Positions 10,601-23,772 of a DNA stretch of 64,000 nt are shown one piece after another. Made by a program: the position numbers and the translations under genes. The notes beneath the pieces were generated by a model. It saw only the letters and a list, made by a program, of their open reading frames with translations. It was not told the origin of the DNA and did no database searches. Source of the DNA: Gammaproteobacteria bacterium (GTDB lineage Bacteria > Pseudomonadota > Gammaproteobacteria > Pseudomonadales > Litorivicinaceae); NCBI GenBank assembly GCA_024640985.1, contig JAHEDY010000011.1, positions 1 to 64,000 on the forward strand, written 5' to 3'. Positions within the stretch are counted from its first letter, which is position 1. Every line of letters begins with the position of its first letter.

Positions 10601-11033
10601 TGGCGATATCTTCCCGCAACTGTTTGGTGGTGGCGAAGCTTGGTTGATGTTGACCGATGAAGACTTGCTTTCCACGGGTGTCACCATCATGGCGCGTCCG
10701 CCGGGGAAGAGAAACTCGAGTATTTATCTGTTGAGTGGCGGCGAAAAAGCATTAACAGCTTTGTCACTGGTGTTTGCCATTTTCCACCTGAATCCAGCAC
10801 CCTTTTGCTTGCTTGATGAAGTTGATGCGCCACTTGATGATGCGAACGTTGGGCGTTATGCCGATGCAGTTGCTAAGATGTCAAACGCGGTACAATTTAT
10901 TTACATCACGCACAACAAAATCGCCATGGAGCGTGCCGAGCAGTTGATGGGTGTGACAATGTCAGAACCTGGCGTCTCGCGTTTGGTTTCTGTGGATATT
11001 GATCGAGCGGTTGAATTAGCCACCACTGAGTAG
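7635..11033 (+). CDS. smc: Chromosome segregation protein SMC
   Basis: 1132 aa; N-terminal [20 protein letters not shown], coiled coils with hinge, C-terminal [19 protein letters not shown] and [17 protein letters not shown]. TTG start. Confidence 0.97.
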   Translation: [1132 protein letters not shown]

Positions 11034-11040
11034 AGGATAC

Positions 11041-14816
<3,776 letters not shown>

Positions 14817-14824
<8 letters not shown>

Positions 14825-16766
14825 CACCACGAATCAGTCGACGTCGAAAAAATCGATCTGGGGCTAAAGCATCGCGAACAGCCTCAGAGACTGGAAGAAC
14901 TTCCCCCAGGATTTGACTGACAACAAGTTCTGCGGTGATTGGCGCGGTCAAGGTGCCACGCGAACCCAAACCAGCGAGAACGTATTGCCCGTCGAGATAA
15001 GGTAGCGCTTCTGTTGGCTGAAAGCTTGCATCGTTTTTGAGTCCATCGAGTCGACTGCCCCAGTCGATCGGGTCTGCAATTTGTCCGACAATGGGCGCAT
15101 AGTCCGGTGTCGCCGTGCGGAGACTGACCCGGTGACCCAAGATATCCTTGGCAGTCCATGCCGGGTGTTGAAGCAAGGAGTTCGCTGCTTCAAGGTTGGT
15201 GAAGTCATCATCCACGCGCGGCTCTAAGTCATCAGAATTCGGTGCGTAGGTCGCACCACAGGTCATGATGCCGTTCGCTGCGGGTGCAATATACGCATCT
15301 CCGCAGATTGGCATCCGTAATGCCGGCACGCTCGAGATTTGAGTGATTTGTCCTCGCACAGGCTTCAGTGGCAGATGCATGGCAATGAATCGTGATGCTT
15401 CAAGGGCATTGGTCCAGATCACCAGATCAAACGTCTGATGCTCCTTCAAATCTTCAGCGGACTGGATGGTCAACAAGGTGCCATCCTTGCTGTGTTCGGC
15501 ATGAAGGATCTGCTGATATGACTTCACGTCAATCAGAATGTTTGTAAGAAGTTCGCTGACGCACCCCTTGGGATTGAGCCAGCCAGCATCAGGTAAAAAT
15601 AACCCACCATGGTTCAACGACAGGCCCGCTAGGTCTGATGCATCTGATCGAGAGACAGATTGCATTTGCAAATAGCCATCCGGTAATGCGGCAAGGAGTT
15701 TGTCTTGATGGGATCGCGCCTGGTCGTCTTGAGCCAGGAGAAGGGCCCCACTTTGTTGCCAGTGATCGGGAGCAAAATGTCGAAACCACTGTCTGAGATG
15801 CGCGAGCGACTGCATCTGGATCAAGCTGTTGGGTGTCGCCTCGATACTGAGTTTAGCGTAAGTGATTCCTTGAAGATTCCCAGAAGCCCCTGATGCAGGG
15901 CGGTCTTTTTCAAAGAGCGTAACGGCGATGCCGCGTTGTGCAAATGCCTGGGCAACCCAGGCGCCGGCTAAGCCTGCACCGACAATGGCGATTCTGTTCG
16001 TTGCGCCGGCATGTTTGGCTGGCACCCAGCGATGTTGCTCTGGATTCTTGGCGAAGACCGCGTGCAATCGGTCACGTTTGCCACCATATCCCGGAACTTT
16101 CTCAACGGAAAACCCAGCTTCAGTCAACCGATCGCGAACCAGACGGGCTGAGGTAAATGTGCTCAGCGTAGTGGTCCGGTGCGAATGCTTGGCGAGATGA
16201 CAGAAAAGCTCGGTGGTCCAGAGTGTTGGATTGCGATCGGGTGAAAAACCATCGAGGCACCAGGCATCGATGGATCCCGACAACTGACTGAAGACCGCTT
16301 CTGCATCATTGAAATGCAAGTCCAGGATGATCCGTCCATCCGCAAAGAAACGGCGGTGACAGGTTGGAACGGGGTCGGGCCAGGCTTCTTTCAGTTGATT
16401 GGCGATCTTGATGAGTGCGTCAGACAGCGGCAATGCATCGAGGGCTCGGTCGAGATCGTGGCGCGATAATGGAAAAGCTTCGGTTGAGACCCATTGAAGA
16501 CGGGTGCTGGGTGGTGCGTAGGTGAGGAAGCTCAACCATCCCAGGAAGAACGTCAGTCCGGTCCCAAAGCCAGTCTCGCCGATCCGGAAGATGGAGTTCG
16601 GTTGCAGTTCGGAAAAGCGCTTGGGGAGTTGATTGCCATCGATGAAAACTGATTGGCGCTCACCGATGGGATCAAGCAGTAGAAAATAATAATCATCAAA
16701 GGCTGTTGATCGATGCGGATGGTTGGCATCAATGTGCGCCCGGTTGATTTTGGGGTATCGCCTCAC
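14817..16766 (-). CDS. mnmC: Bifunctional tRNA mnm5s2U biosynthesis protein MnmC (MnmD methyltransferase + FAD oxidoreductase)
   Basis: N-terminal FRIGETGFGTGLTFFLGW...WCLDGFSPDRNP and FAD motif IAIVGAGLAGAWVAQAFAQRG. Confidence 0.95.
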
Positions 16767-17428
16767 AAACTCGTGTCAACGCGAGACTTTCGAATCCGCG
16801 GCATCAATAGTCCAACAAACCAGCCTGCAGCTAGGGTGAATGCCCCCAGGGCAAACCAGCTTTTGGATGAGTCATCGCCAGCAGCTAGTTTCTCAGCGCG
16901 CAAGGTCTCGTTGTCAGACAGTAAGACTTGTCGTTCTGTTTCAAGGGCCACCAATCGATTTCTTAAGGTGATGGAATCACCAGCAGTAGCGATAAATTCA
17001 TTCAGCTCAGACTCTTTCCGCGTGAGTTGTTCTTTGACGTTTTTCAGCGTTGTGCCTGAGGACTCATTTTGCGTTTGTAGCGCACCGATATCCTGTCTGA
17101 GACGTTTGATGATTTCTTTTTGTTTGGCCACTTCCGCCTCGAGTCGGCCCGCGATGACAAATGAGGGCGCGCGGTTGACCAGGTAACGGCCTAAGACAAA
17201 CCCTTCGCGACCCCGTTCATCTCGAATCTTGGTATAGCCTGAATCAAAGGTTTCGATGATATCCACCTGAGCACCGGCTTGCAGATATCGGATGATTCGG
17301 TAGTCGCGCGAATCACCTGACCGAACTGGAATCTCGAGTTTCTCAGTGATGTATGCTTTTTCAGCAAAAGCAGTCAATGGAAAACTGAGAATCAGGATGA
17401 CGAGAGTCCAGTGCGATTTCTTAAGCAT
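16763..17428 (-). CDS. SH3-domain / coiled-coil membrane protein (TIGR04211-like)
   Basis: Signal peptide, SH3-like domain (EIPVRSGDSRDYRIIRYLQAGAQVDIIETFDSGYTKIRDERGREGFVLGRYL), coiled coil, C-terminal TM. Start at 17428 preferred over the track start. Confidence 0.8.
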   Translation of the reverse strand: MLKKSHWTLVILILSFPLTAFAEKAYITEKLEIPVRSGDSRDYRIIRYLQAGAQVDIIETFDSGYTKIRDERGREGFVLGRYLVNRAPSFVIAGRLEAEVAKQKEIIKRLRQDIGALQTQNESSGTTLKNVKEQLTRKESELNEFIATAGDSITLRNRLVALETERQVLLSDNETLRAEKLAAGDDSSKSWFALGAFTLAAGWFVGLLMPRIRKSRVDTSL

Positions 17429-17984
17429 CTGTTTTTTCCTCAGCATTTGGTGTGACTTCGGACCCGTGTCGACTAATCCAGACTCCTTGAATAATGAGAA
17501 AGACAAAGGTCAGACCCAGGAGTCCGAAGAGCTTAAAGTTGACCCACACGTCTTCTGAAAATTGATAGGCCACTATGAGATTTAAGATTCCGGAAGCGAT
17601 AAAAAACGCGATCCAGGCAAACGAGAGCTTGAGCCAATGCGAGTGAGTGAGAGAAATGGCATGGCTAAGCAGGCGTTCGATGATGGGTCGATTGCCAATG
17701 AAATGGCTGCCAAAAAATGCCGCGGCGAACAACCAATTGACAACGGTGGGTTTCCACATAATGAACCAGCCATCATTCAAGAGAACCGTCAATCCGCCGA
17801 GAACAACGACTAACGCTAGGGTGACTAGCGCCATTTTTTCGACTTTTTTTGTTAACCAGTAGACGACTGCAACCTGAACGATCGTGACCGGAATCAGGAC
17901 AGCTGTCGCGGTAATTAAATCGCCTGTGGTCTTATACACACCAAAGAAAATCAGGATCGGTAAAAAATCGAGTAGTAGTTTCAT
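17421..17984 (-). CDS. yciB: Inner membrane septation protein YciB/IspZ
   Basis: MKLLLDFLPILIFFGVYKTTGDLITATAVLI...NDGWFIMWKPTVVNWLFA; multi-TM family signature. Confidence 0.93.
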   Translation of the reverse strand: MKLLLDFLPILIFFGVYKTTGDLITATAVLIPVTIVQVAVVYWLTKKVEKMALVTLALVVVLGGLTVLLNDGWFIMWKPTVVNWLFAAAFFGSHFIGNRPIIERLLSHAISLTHSHWLKLSFAWIAFFIASGILNLIVAYQFSEDVWVNFKLFGLLGLTFVFLIIQGVWISRHGSEVTPNAEEKTDA

Positions 17985-18044
17985 CGAGCGCTTCCATTAA
18001 TTTCTGGCATCATACCGTTTTTAGAGCAAAGGGTTTGGCTGTCC

Positions 18045-18674
18045 GTGGCACAGTTTTTCGCAATTCATGCAGACAATCCACAGGTGCGTCTCATTCAGCA
18101 GGCCGCTGATGTGATCCGCCAGGGTGGGGTCGTCGTCTTACCAACGGATTCAGGGTATGCCCTTGGCTGTGCATTGGAAAATAAACGTGGTGTGGATGTG
18201 ATCCGACAAATCCGGCGGCTCGACGACAAGCATAACTTCACTCTGTTGTGCCGTGACCTGTCGGAAATTGCTCTGTATGCCCGAGTCGAGAATCAAGAGT
18301 ATCGCTTGCTAAAAGCGCACACCCCTGGAGCCTATACCTTTATCCTTGAGGCGACGCGTGAAGTTCCCCGACGGTTGTTGCATCCCAAGCGAAAACAAAT
18401 TGGTATTCGGGTTCCAGATAATCGAATCGCGCTTGATCTGCTCGAGAATGTCGGCGAACCCCTGATGACCTCGACGTTAATGTTGCCGAGTGAGTCATTA
18501 CCGATGACCGATCCGTATGAGATCAATACTGTGCTTGGTCATCAGCTTGATCTTGTCATCGATGGTGGGTTTTGTGGTTTTGAAGGGACAACGGTTGTTG
18601 ATCTAACCCAAGAGCTGCCAATAGTGACGCGTCAGGGTGCTGGAGATGCATCGGCTTTTTCCGAACTGGCATAA
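18045..18674 (+). CDS. yciO: YrdC/YciO-family L-threonylcarbamoyladenylate synthase-like protein
   Basis: VLPTDSGYALGC, KRKQIGIRVPDN, SLAC-type core of the YrdC fold; upstream of trpS. Confidence 0.85.
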   Translation: MAQFFAIHADNPQVRLIQQAADVIRQGGVVVLPTDSGYALGCALENKRGVDVIRQIRRLDDKHNFTLLCRDLSEIALYARVENQEYRLLKAHTPGAYTFILEATREVPRRLLHPKRKQIGIRVPDNRIALDLLENVGEPLMTSTLMLPSESLPMTDPYEINTVLGHQLDLVIDGGFCGFEGTTVVDLTQELPIVTRQGAGDASAFSELA

Positions 18675-18717
18675 CCTTGGTATCATTCATTTTTAAGAAC
18701 AATCTGAGGAGTGACAT

Positions 18718-19932
18718 TTGAGCGGGGTTGATCCGTCCCATCGCGTGCTGTCAGGCATGCGTCCCACCGGCCGGTTACATTTGGGCCATTACCATGGCGT
18801 GTTAAAAAATTGGGTTCAGCTTCAGCATGAGTATGAATGCTTTTTCTTTGTTGCCGATTGGCATGCACTCACCACTCATTACCAAGACACGCGAGGCATT
18901 GATCAAGCGATCACCGACATGGTCATTGATTGGCTCGCTGCGGGTGTCAATCCGGGATCGGCGACCTTATTCGTGCAGTCTCAGGTGGTGGCTCACGCTG
19001 AGTTACATCTGTTGTTGTCGATGATTACGCCGCTTGGATGGCTTGAGCGTGTTCCGACCTATAAAGATCAGCAGGAAAGGCTCACCGATAAGGATCTGAC
19101 AACTTACGGATTCCTCGGATATCCATTGCTGCAGAGTGCCGATATTTTGCTTTATCGGGCAGGGCAGGTTCCTGTGGGTGCCGATCAAGTGGCCCACGTT
19201 GAGATCACGCGTGAGATCGCGCGCCGATTCAATCACATTTACGGACGCGAGCCAGATTTTGAAGAATTGGCGGAATCGGCTTGCGATAAGATGGGTAAGA
19301 AGGGAGCGAAGCTCTACCGATCACTGCGGAAAGCCTATCTTGAAAATGGTGATCAAGAGGGTCTTCAGCGCGCTCAGGCGTTGGTGAAAGAACAACAAAA
19401 TATCACTTTGGCCGACCGAGAGCGCCTCATCGGATATTTAGAAGGGACCGGGAAGGTCATACTGCCCGAACCTCAAGCGTTATTAACGGAAGCCGCTAAA
19501 ATGCCCGGGCTTGATGGTCAGAAAATGTCAAAGTCATACGGGAATACGATCGGGCTTAGGGAAGATGCTGACTCAGTGACCACGAAGATGAAGCGGATGC
19601 CGACTGATCCTGCTCGTGTGCGGCTTTCTGATCCAGGAACGCCTGATAAATGTCCCGTTTGGCAATTCCATGAGGTCTATTCCGATCAAACCACGAAAGA
19701 TTGGGTCAGACAGGGTTGCACCTCTGCTGGAATTGGCTGTCTGGAATGCAAACAGCCGGTGATCGACGCGGTGATTGCTGAACAAGATCAAATCATTGCT
19801 CGCGCGGCACCTTATGAAGAAAATCCAGACATGGTCCGATCAATTTTGATTGAAGGTGCGGAAAAAGCCGAGGATGACGCGCGTCAAACACTCAACGAGG
19901 TTCGTCAGGCGATGGGACTGAGTTACCGGTGA
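18718..19932 (+). CDS. trpS: Tryptophanyl-tRNA synthetase
   Basis: GMRPTGRLHLGHYHG (HIGH) and GQKMSKSYGNTI (KMSKS). Confidence 0.97.
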   Translation: MSGVDPSHRVLSGMRPTGRLHLGHYHGVLKNWVQLQHEYECFFFVADWHALTTHYQDTRGIDQAITDMVIDWLAAGVNPGSATLFVQSQVVAHAELHLLLSMITPLGWLERVPTYKDQQERLTDKDLTTYGFLGYPLLQSADILLYRAGQVPVGADQVAHVEITREIARRFNHIYGREPDFEELAESACDKMGKKGAKLYRSLRKAYLENGDQEGLQRAQALVKEQQNITLADRERLIGYLEGTGKVILPEPQALLTEAAKMPGLDGQKMSKSYGNTIGLREDADSVTTKMKRMPTDPARVRLSDPGTPDKCPVWQFHEVYSDQTTKDWVRQGCTSAGIGCLECKQPVIDAVIAEQDQIIARAAPYEENPDMVRSILIEGAEKAEDDARQTLNEVRQAMGLSYR

Positions 19933-20729
19933 TCAATCATGTCCAGGGTGAGTTGCCACTCGCTGTTGTTGAGGGCTCGCCCTTAACGCAACTTCCGGAG
20001 GATTTGTACATCCCGCCGGATGCTCTGGAGATTATTTTGGATGCGTTTGAAGGGCCACTGGATCTGTTGCTGTATCTCATCCGTCGTCAAAACCTCGATA
20101 TTATTCAGATTAACGTTGCTGAAATTACCCGTCAGTACATGGGATATATTGCATTGCTTGAAACCATGCGATTTGAACTGGCTGCTGAATATTTGGTGAT
20201 GGCAGCTATGCTGGCTGAAATCAAATCCCGAGCACTCTTGCCACGGCCTGTCGGCGCGGACGAAGACGAAGACCATGATCCAAGGGCTGAGCTGATTCGC
20301 AGACTGTTGGAGTATGAGAAGGTCAAAATGTCGGCCGAGGCCATCGACGAGATGCCGCGGGTGGATCGTGACTTTTATGTGGCTGAGGCTGGTAAGCCGG
20401 AGATCGATGAACGAACGGCTCCACCGCAGGTGGATGTGTCGGAGTTGGTGTTGGCCTTTGCTGAATTGCTTGCACGGGCGAGGCTCTCGTCTGCACATCA
20501 AATTGAGTGGGAGCCTCTGTCGACTCGGCAGCGGATGAGTGAGGTTCTGATGAAGTTAAAAGAAACCGCCGAGCTGACTTTATCGGATCTCTTCGCGCCG
20601 GATGAGGGGCGCGCAGGTGTTGTCGTTTCCTTTTTAGCGATCTTGGAACTTGTGCGCGAAGGCTTGTGTGCACTGATTCAGGCGGCTCCTGGAAGTCAGA
20701 TTTACATCCGGAGACCTCAGGATGTCTGA
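19929..20729 (+). CDS. scpA: Segregation and condensation protein A
   Basis: FEGPLDLLLYLIRRQNLDIIQINVAEITRQYM signature; followed by scpB. Confidence 0.96.
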   Translation: MINHVQGELPLAVVEGSPLTQLPEDLYIPPDALEIILDAFEGPLDLLLYLIRRQNLDIIQINVAEITRQYMGYIALLETMRFELAAEYLVMAAMLAEIKSRALLPRPVGADEDEDHDPRAELIRRLLEYEKVKMSAEAIDEMPRVDRDFYVAEAGKPEIDERTAPPQVDVSELVLAFAELLARARLSSAHQIEWEPLSTRQRMSEVLMKLKETAELTLSDLFAPDEGRAGVVVSFLAILELVREGLCALIQAAPGSQIYIRRPQDV

Positions 20730-21291
20730 GTTTGATTTAAAACGGATCTTAGAAGGCGCGCTCTTTGCGAGTCGCGGGCCGATGACCATTTACCAAATGA
20801 AGAAACTCTTTGGTGATCAAAAAGCTCCGACGGAAGGAATGCTGAGGGAAGTCTTATCCAGTTTGGCGGACGAGTACCAGGATCGCTCGGTCAGTTTGGT
20901 CGAAGTGGCCGGCGGTTTCCGATTCCAGGTCTCTGACGCATTGGCCCCTTATCTGGCCAATTTGACGGATGAAAAACCAGGAAAATATTCACGTGCGACT
21001 CTCGAAACCTTAGCGATGATTGCCTATCGTCAGCCAGTGACCCGAGGTGAAATTGAGGCTGTTCGAGGAGTTGCTGTGAACACGCAAATTATTCGAACAC
21101 TCGAAGAGCGTGGTTGGATTACTGTGGTTGGCCATAAAGAAGTGCCAGGCCGACCTGCGTTACTTGCGACCACAACACAGTTTTTAAATGATTTTGGGTT
21201 GAAGTCATTGGAACAATTACCGAATGCCGAAGATTTGATTGCAACACCAACAACAGATCTTCTCGATCAGATGGAACATAGCAGTGAGTGA
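20722..21291 (+). CDS. scpB: Segregation and condensation protein B
   Basis: [28 protein letters not shown].. [24 protein letters not shown]. Confidence 0.96.
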   Translation: MSEFDLKRILEGALFASRGPMTIYQMKKLFGDQKAPTEGMLREVLSSLADEYQDRSVSLVEVAGGFRFQVSDALAPYLANLTDEKPGKYSRATLETLAMIAYRQPVTRGEIEAVRGVAVNTQIIRTLEERGWITVVGHKEVPGRPALLATTTQFLNDFGLKSLEQLPNAEDLIATPTTDLLDQMEHSSE

Positions 21292-22171
21292 ACGACTTCA
21301 GAAAGCTTTAGCCCGTGCAGGGTACGGATCTCGACGCATGCTAGAGACCGCAATTACCGAAGGTCGAGTGTCTGTAAATGGCGCCATCGCAGTTTTAGGG
21401 ACGAAGGTTGAAAAAGACGACAAGGTCATTTTTGATGGGAAACCGGTGCCGGCTGAAAAATTGTTCGAGCAGGCCCGATTAGTCATTGCTTACCATAAGC
21501 CTGAAGGTGAAGTCTGTACTCGCAGTGATCCCGAAGGTCGGCCGACCATTTTTGATCGTTTGCCGAAAATCGCTCAAGGTCGCTGGATTGCGGTGGGTCG
21601 GCTGGATATCAATACCTCGGGTCTGATTGTATTGACCACTGATGGCGAGTTAGCGAACCGTCTCATGCATCCCTCGAATGAGGTGGATCGTGAGTACTTG
21701 GTTCGGGTTCATGGCGATGTCAGAGAAGAACACATGAAACAATTGGTTGAGGGGGTCATATTGGATGATGGGCCAGCTCGATTCACTGATGTGGTCCGGC
21801 ACCCTGAAGCAGATCTTGATCGTCGTAACCAATGGTTTTATGTCGCTTTGATGGAAGGACGTAATCGCGAAGTTCGACGATTGTGGGAAAGCCAAGGGTT
21901 TCAGGTCAATCGTCTCAAACGGGTCCGCTACGGATGTATTTTTCTGCCGTCATTCCTCAAGCAGGGTCATTTTGTCGAGCTCGGTCAAAAAGAAGTGGAT
22001 GACCTTGTTAAACTGGTGGACTTACCAACCTTGCCAGTGCCAAAAATGACACCTCAGGAACTCAAGGATGTCCGGCGCCGGTTGTCGAAAAAGGCATCTT
22101 CGCGACGTCCTCAAACGTCGGCTAAGAAGCCGGCCACGTCCCGAGGGCGGCCATCAGATCGCGGGCGTTAA
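21284..22171 (+). CDS. rluB: 23S rRNA pseudouridine synthase RluB
   Basis: S4 domain, [27 protein letters not shown] and [25 protein letters not shown] motifs. GTG start at 21284 overlaps the scpB stop. Confidence 0.93.
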   Translation: MSERLQKALARAGYGSRRMLETAITEGRVSVNGAIAVLGTKVEKDDKVIFDGKPVPAEKLFEQARLVIAYHKPEGEVCTRSDPEGRPTIFDRLPKIAQGRWIAVGRLDINTSGLIVLTTDGELANRLMHPSNEVDREYLVRVHGDVREEHMKQLVEGVILDDGPARFTDVVRHPEADLDRRNQWFYVALMEGRNREVRRLWESQGFQVNRLKRVRYGCIFLPSFLKQGHFVELGQKEVDDLVKLVDLPTLPVPKMTPQELKDVRRRLSKKASSRRPQTSAKKPATSRGRPSDRGR

Positions 22172-22919
22172 CTCGTTGTCCATGAAAGGCTCCTGCGTCT
22201 GTTGTCAGGCCATACAAAAAGGCGTCGGCAACGATTTCCGGTGATGGCAATGTGGATGGATTTTCGCCTGGCATCGCTTCTGCTCGCATTTTCGTTCGAG
22301 TTCCACCTGGATTCACGGTGAAGACGCGAGTTTGGGACGTATTTTCGAGCTCCTGGCTCAAGATGCCTGCAAACATTTCAAGACCGGCTTTTGAGACCGC
22401 ATAGGCGCCCCAGTACGCTTCGACACGGATACCGACGCTCGATGTCGCGAAGACAATTCGCCCTGCATTGGACTCATCGAGAAGGGGTAATAATGCTTGG
22501 GTGAGCCGAAAGACCGCAGTCAGATTAATTTGCATGGCGAGGTCCCATTGCATCGGTCGATGCGATTGGATCGGCTCACGTCCCCCTAAGATGCCTGCGA
22601 TGTGTGCGACACCATCGAGTCGCCCAAAGCCCTCGCGGATCTGCTCAGCAAGCTCGATCGCCTGATCGCTGGTGAGGGTTGAGAGATCACAGGGGACGAT
22701 TGCCGGTATTGCACCACCCTGAGCCACAATGGCGTCATACACTTGATCAAGCGCTGCTTCGTTGCGACCCAATAAAACTAACGTGGCGCCACGTTTCCCA
22801 AGCTCAAGCGCCAGCGCGCGCCCGATTCCCGCGGTGGCTCCAGTGACCAGTATGACTCGATCATCAAATCGTGGCTTGGTGTTTAATGTCGCGACCATGG
22901 ATTCGATCAGTGTTGTCAT
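22122..22919 (-). CDS. SDR-family oxidoreductase (YciK-like)
   Basis: [19 protein letters not shown], NxAG (HIAGILG), YAVSK catalytic motif. Confidence 0.88.
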   Translation of the reverse strand: MTTLIESMVATLNTKPRFDDRVILVTGATAGIGRALALELGKRGATLVLLGRNEAALDQVYDAIVAQGGAIPAIVPCDLSTLTSDQAIELAEQIREGFGRLDGVAHIAGILGGREPIQSHRPMQWDLAMQINLTAVFRLTQALLPLLDESNAGRIVFATSSVGIRVEAYWGAYAVSKAGLEMFAGILSQELENTSQTRVFTVNPGGTRTKMRAEAMPGENPSTLPSPEIVADAFLYGLTTDAGAFHGQRVNARDLMAALGTWPAS

Positions 22920-23620
22920 GCGCGCTTCCTTGCTGCCAGTTGATAATTGATCTCCAAATCGGTGTTGCTTCGCTTGAACTGCTGATAGAGCGGTTGATAA
23001 ACGACGCCTTCAATGGATTCGAGATCAAGCCCATGAGGACGTAACCCGGCGGCGAGTTCTGATGGCTTCAAAAAGCGAGCGTAATCGTGCGTCCCTTTAG
23101 GCACCCAGTTGAGCAGATACTCCGCGGCTAAGACTGCACCCAGATACGCTTTTGGGGTTCGGTTGATTGTTGACAGAATCAACCATCCCCCTGGCCTCAC
23201 GAGTCCTGAGAGCGCTTTGAGTGTCTCCATGGGCTCAGGAACGTGTTCGATCATCTCGAAACAGGTGACGACATCAAATTGCGAAGCGTGAGTCTCTAAG
23301 AAGGCCTCGGCGTGCGATTCTTGGTATGCGATGGTGACCTCCGACTCCAGCGCGTGAAGTTTGGCTGTCTTTAGCATGTCAGGGGAGGCATCAATCCCGG
23401 TCACGTGGCTTCCTCGTTTGGCCATGGCTTCCGTCGCAAGCCCACCTCCACAGCCGACATCGAGAACATGAGCGTCTTGTAGCGGATAACAGGATTCTGT
23501 GAAGTCAATCCGAAGCGGATTGATTTGATGGATGGCCCGCATTGGACCGTCAGGGTCCCAATAACTGCGGGCGATCTGATTAAATTTCGTGACTTCTTTG
23601 GGGTCAACCAGTGTTGTCAT
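22916..23620 (-). CDS. ubiG: Ubiquinone biosynthesis O-methyltransferase UbiG
   Basis: VLDVGCGGGLATEAMAKRGSHVTGIDAS; F-N-x-I-A-x-x-Y-W-D-P-D-G-P-M-R-A-I-H-Q-I-N-P-L-R. Start at 23620 (MTTLVDPKEV). Confidence 0.93.
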   Translation of the reverse strand: MTTLVDPKEVTKFNQIARSYWDPDGPMRAIHQINPLRIDFTESCYPLQDAHVLDVGCGGGLATEAMAKRGSHVTGIDASPDMLKTAKLHALESEVTIAYQESHAEAFLETHASQFDVVTCFEMIEHVPEPMETLKALSGLVRPGGWLILSTINRTPKAYLGAVLAAEYLLNWVPKGTHDYARFLKPSELAAGLRPHGLDLESIEGVVYQPLYQQFKRSNTDLEINYQLAARKRA

Positions 23621-23772
23621 AGGTGATCCGTGTGTCTGTTCCTGGGGCTTGAGTTTCTGGGTTCCGATCCATGATACAGGGCTCGTCCATATCCGCACAG
23701 AAGAAGACCGTTTTTGGCCGGTTCATGGTATCATCGGACGTTTAAGAACCATCTAGGGATAGCCCACCATCC

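Noticed and set aside
19983-20501. 172-aa antisense ORF opposite scpA
   Set aside because: Shadow ORF of a strongly conserved gene; no recognisable domain.
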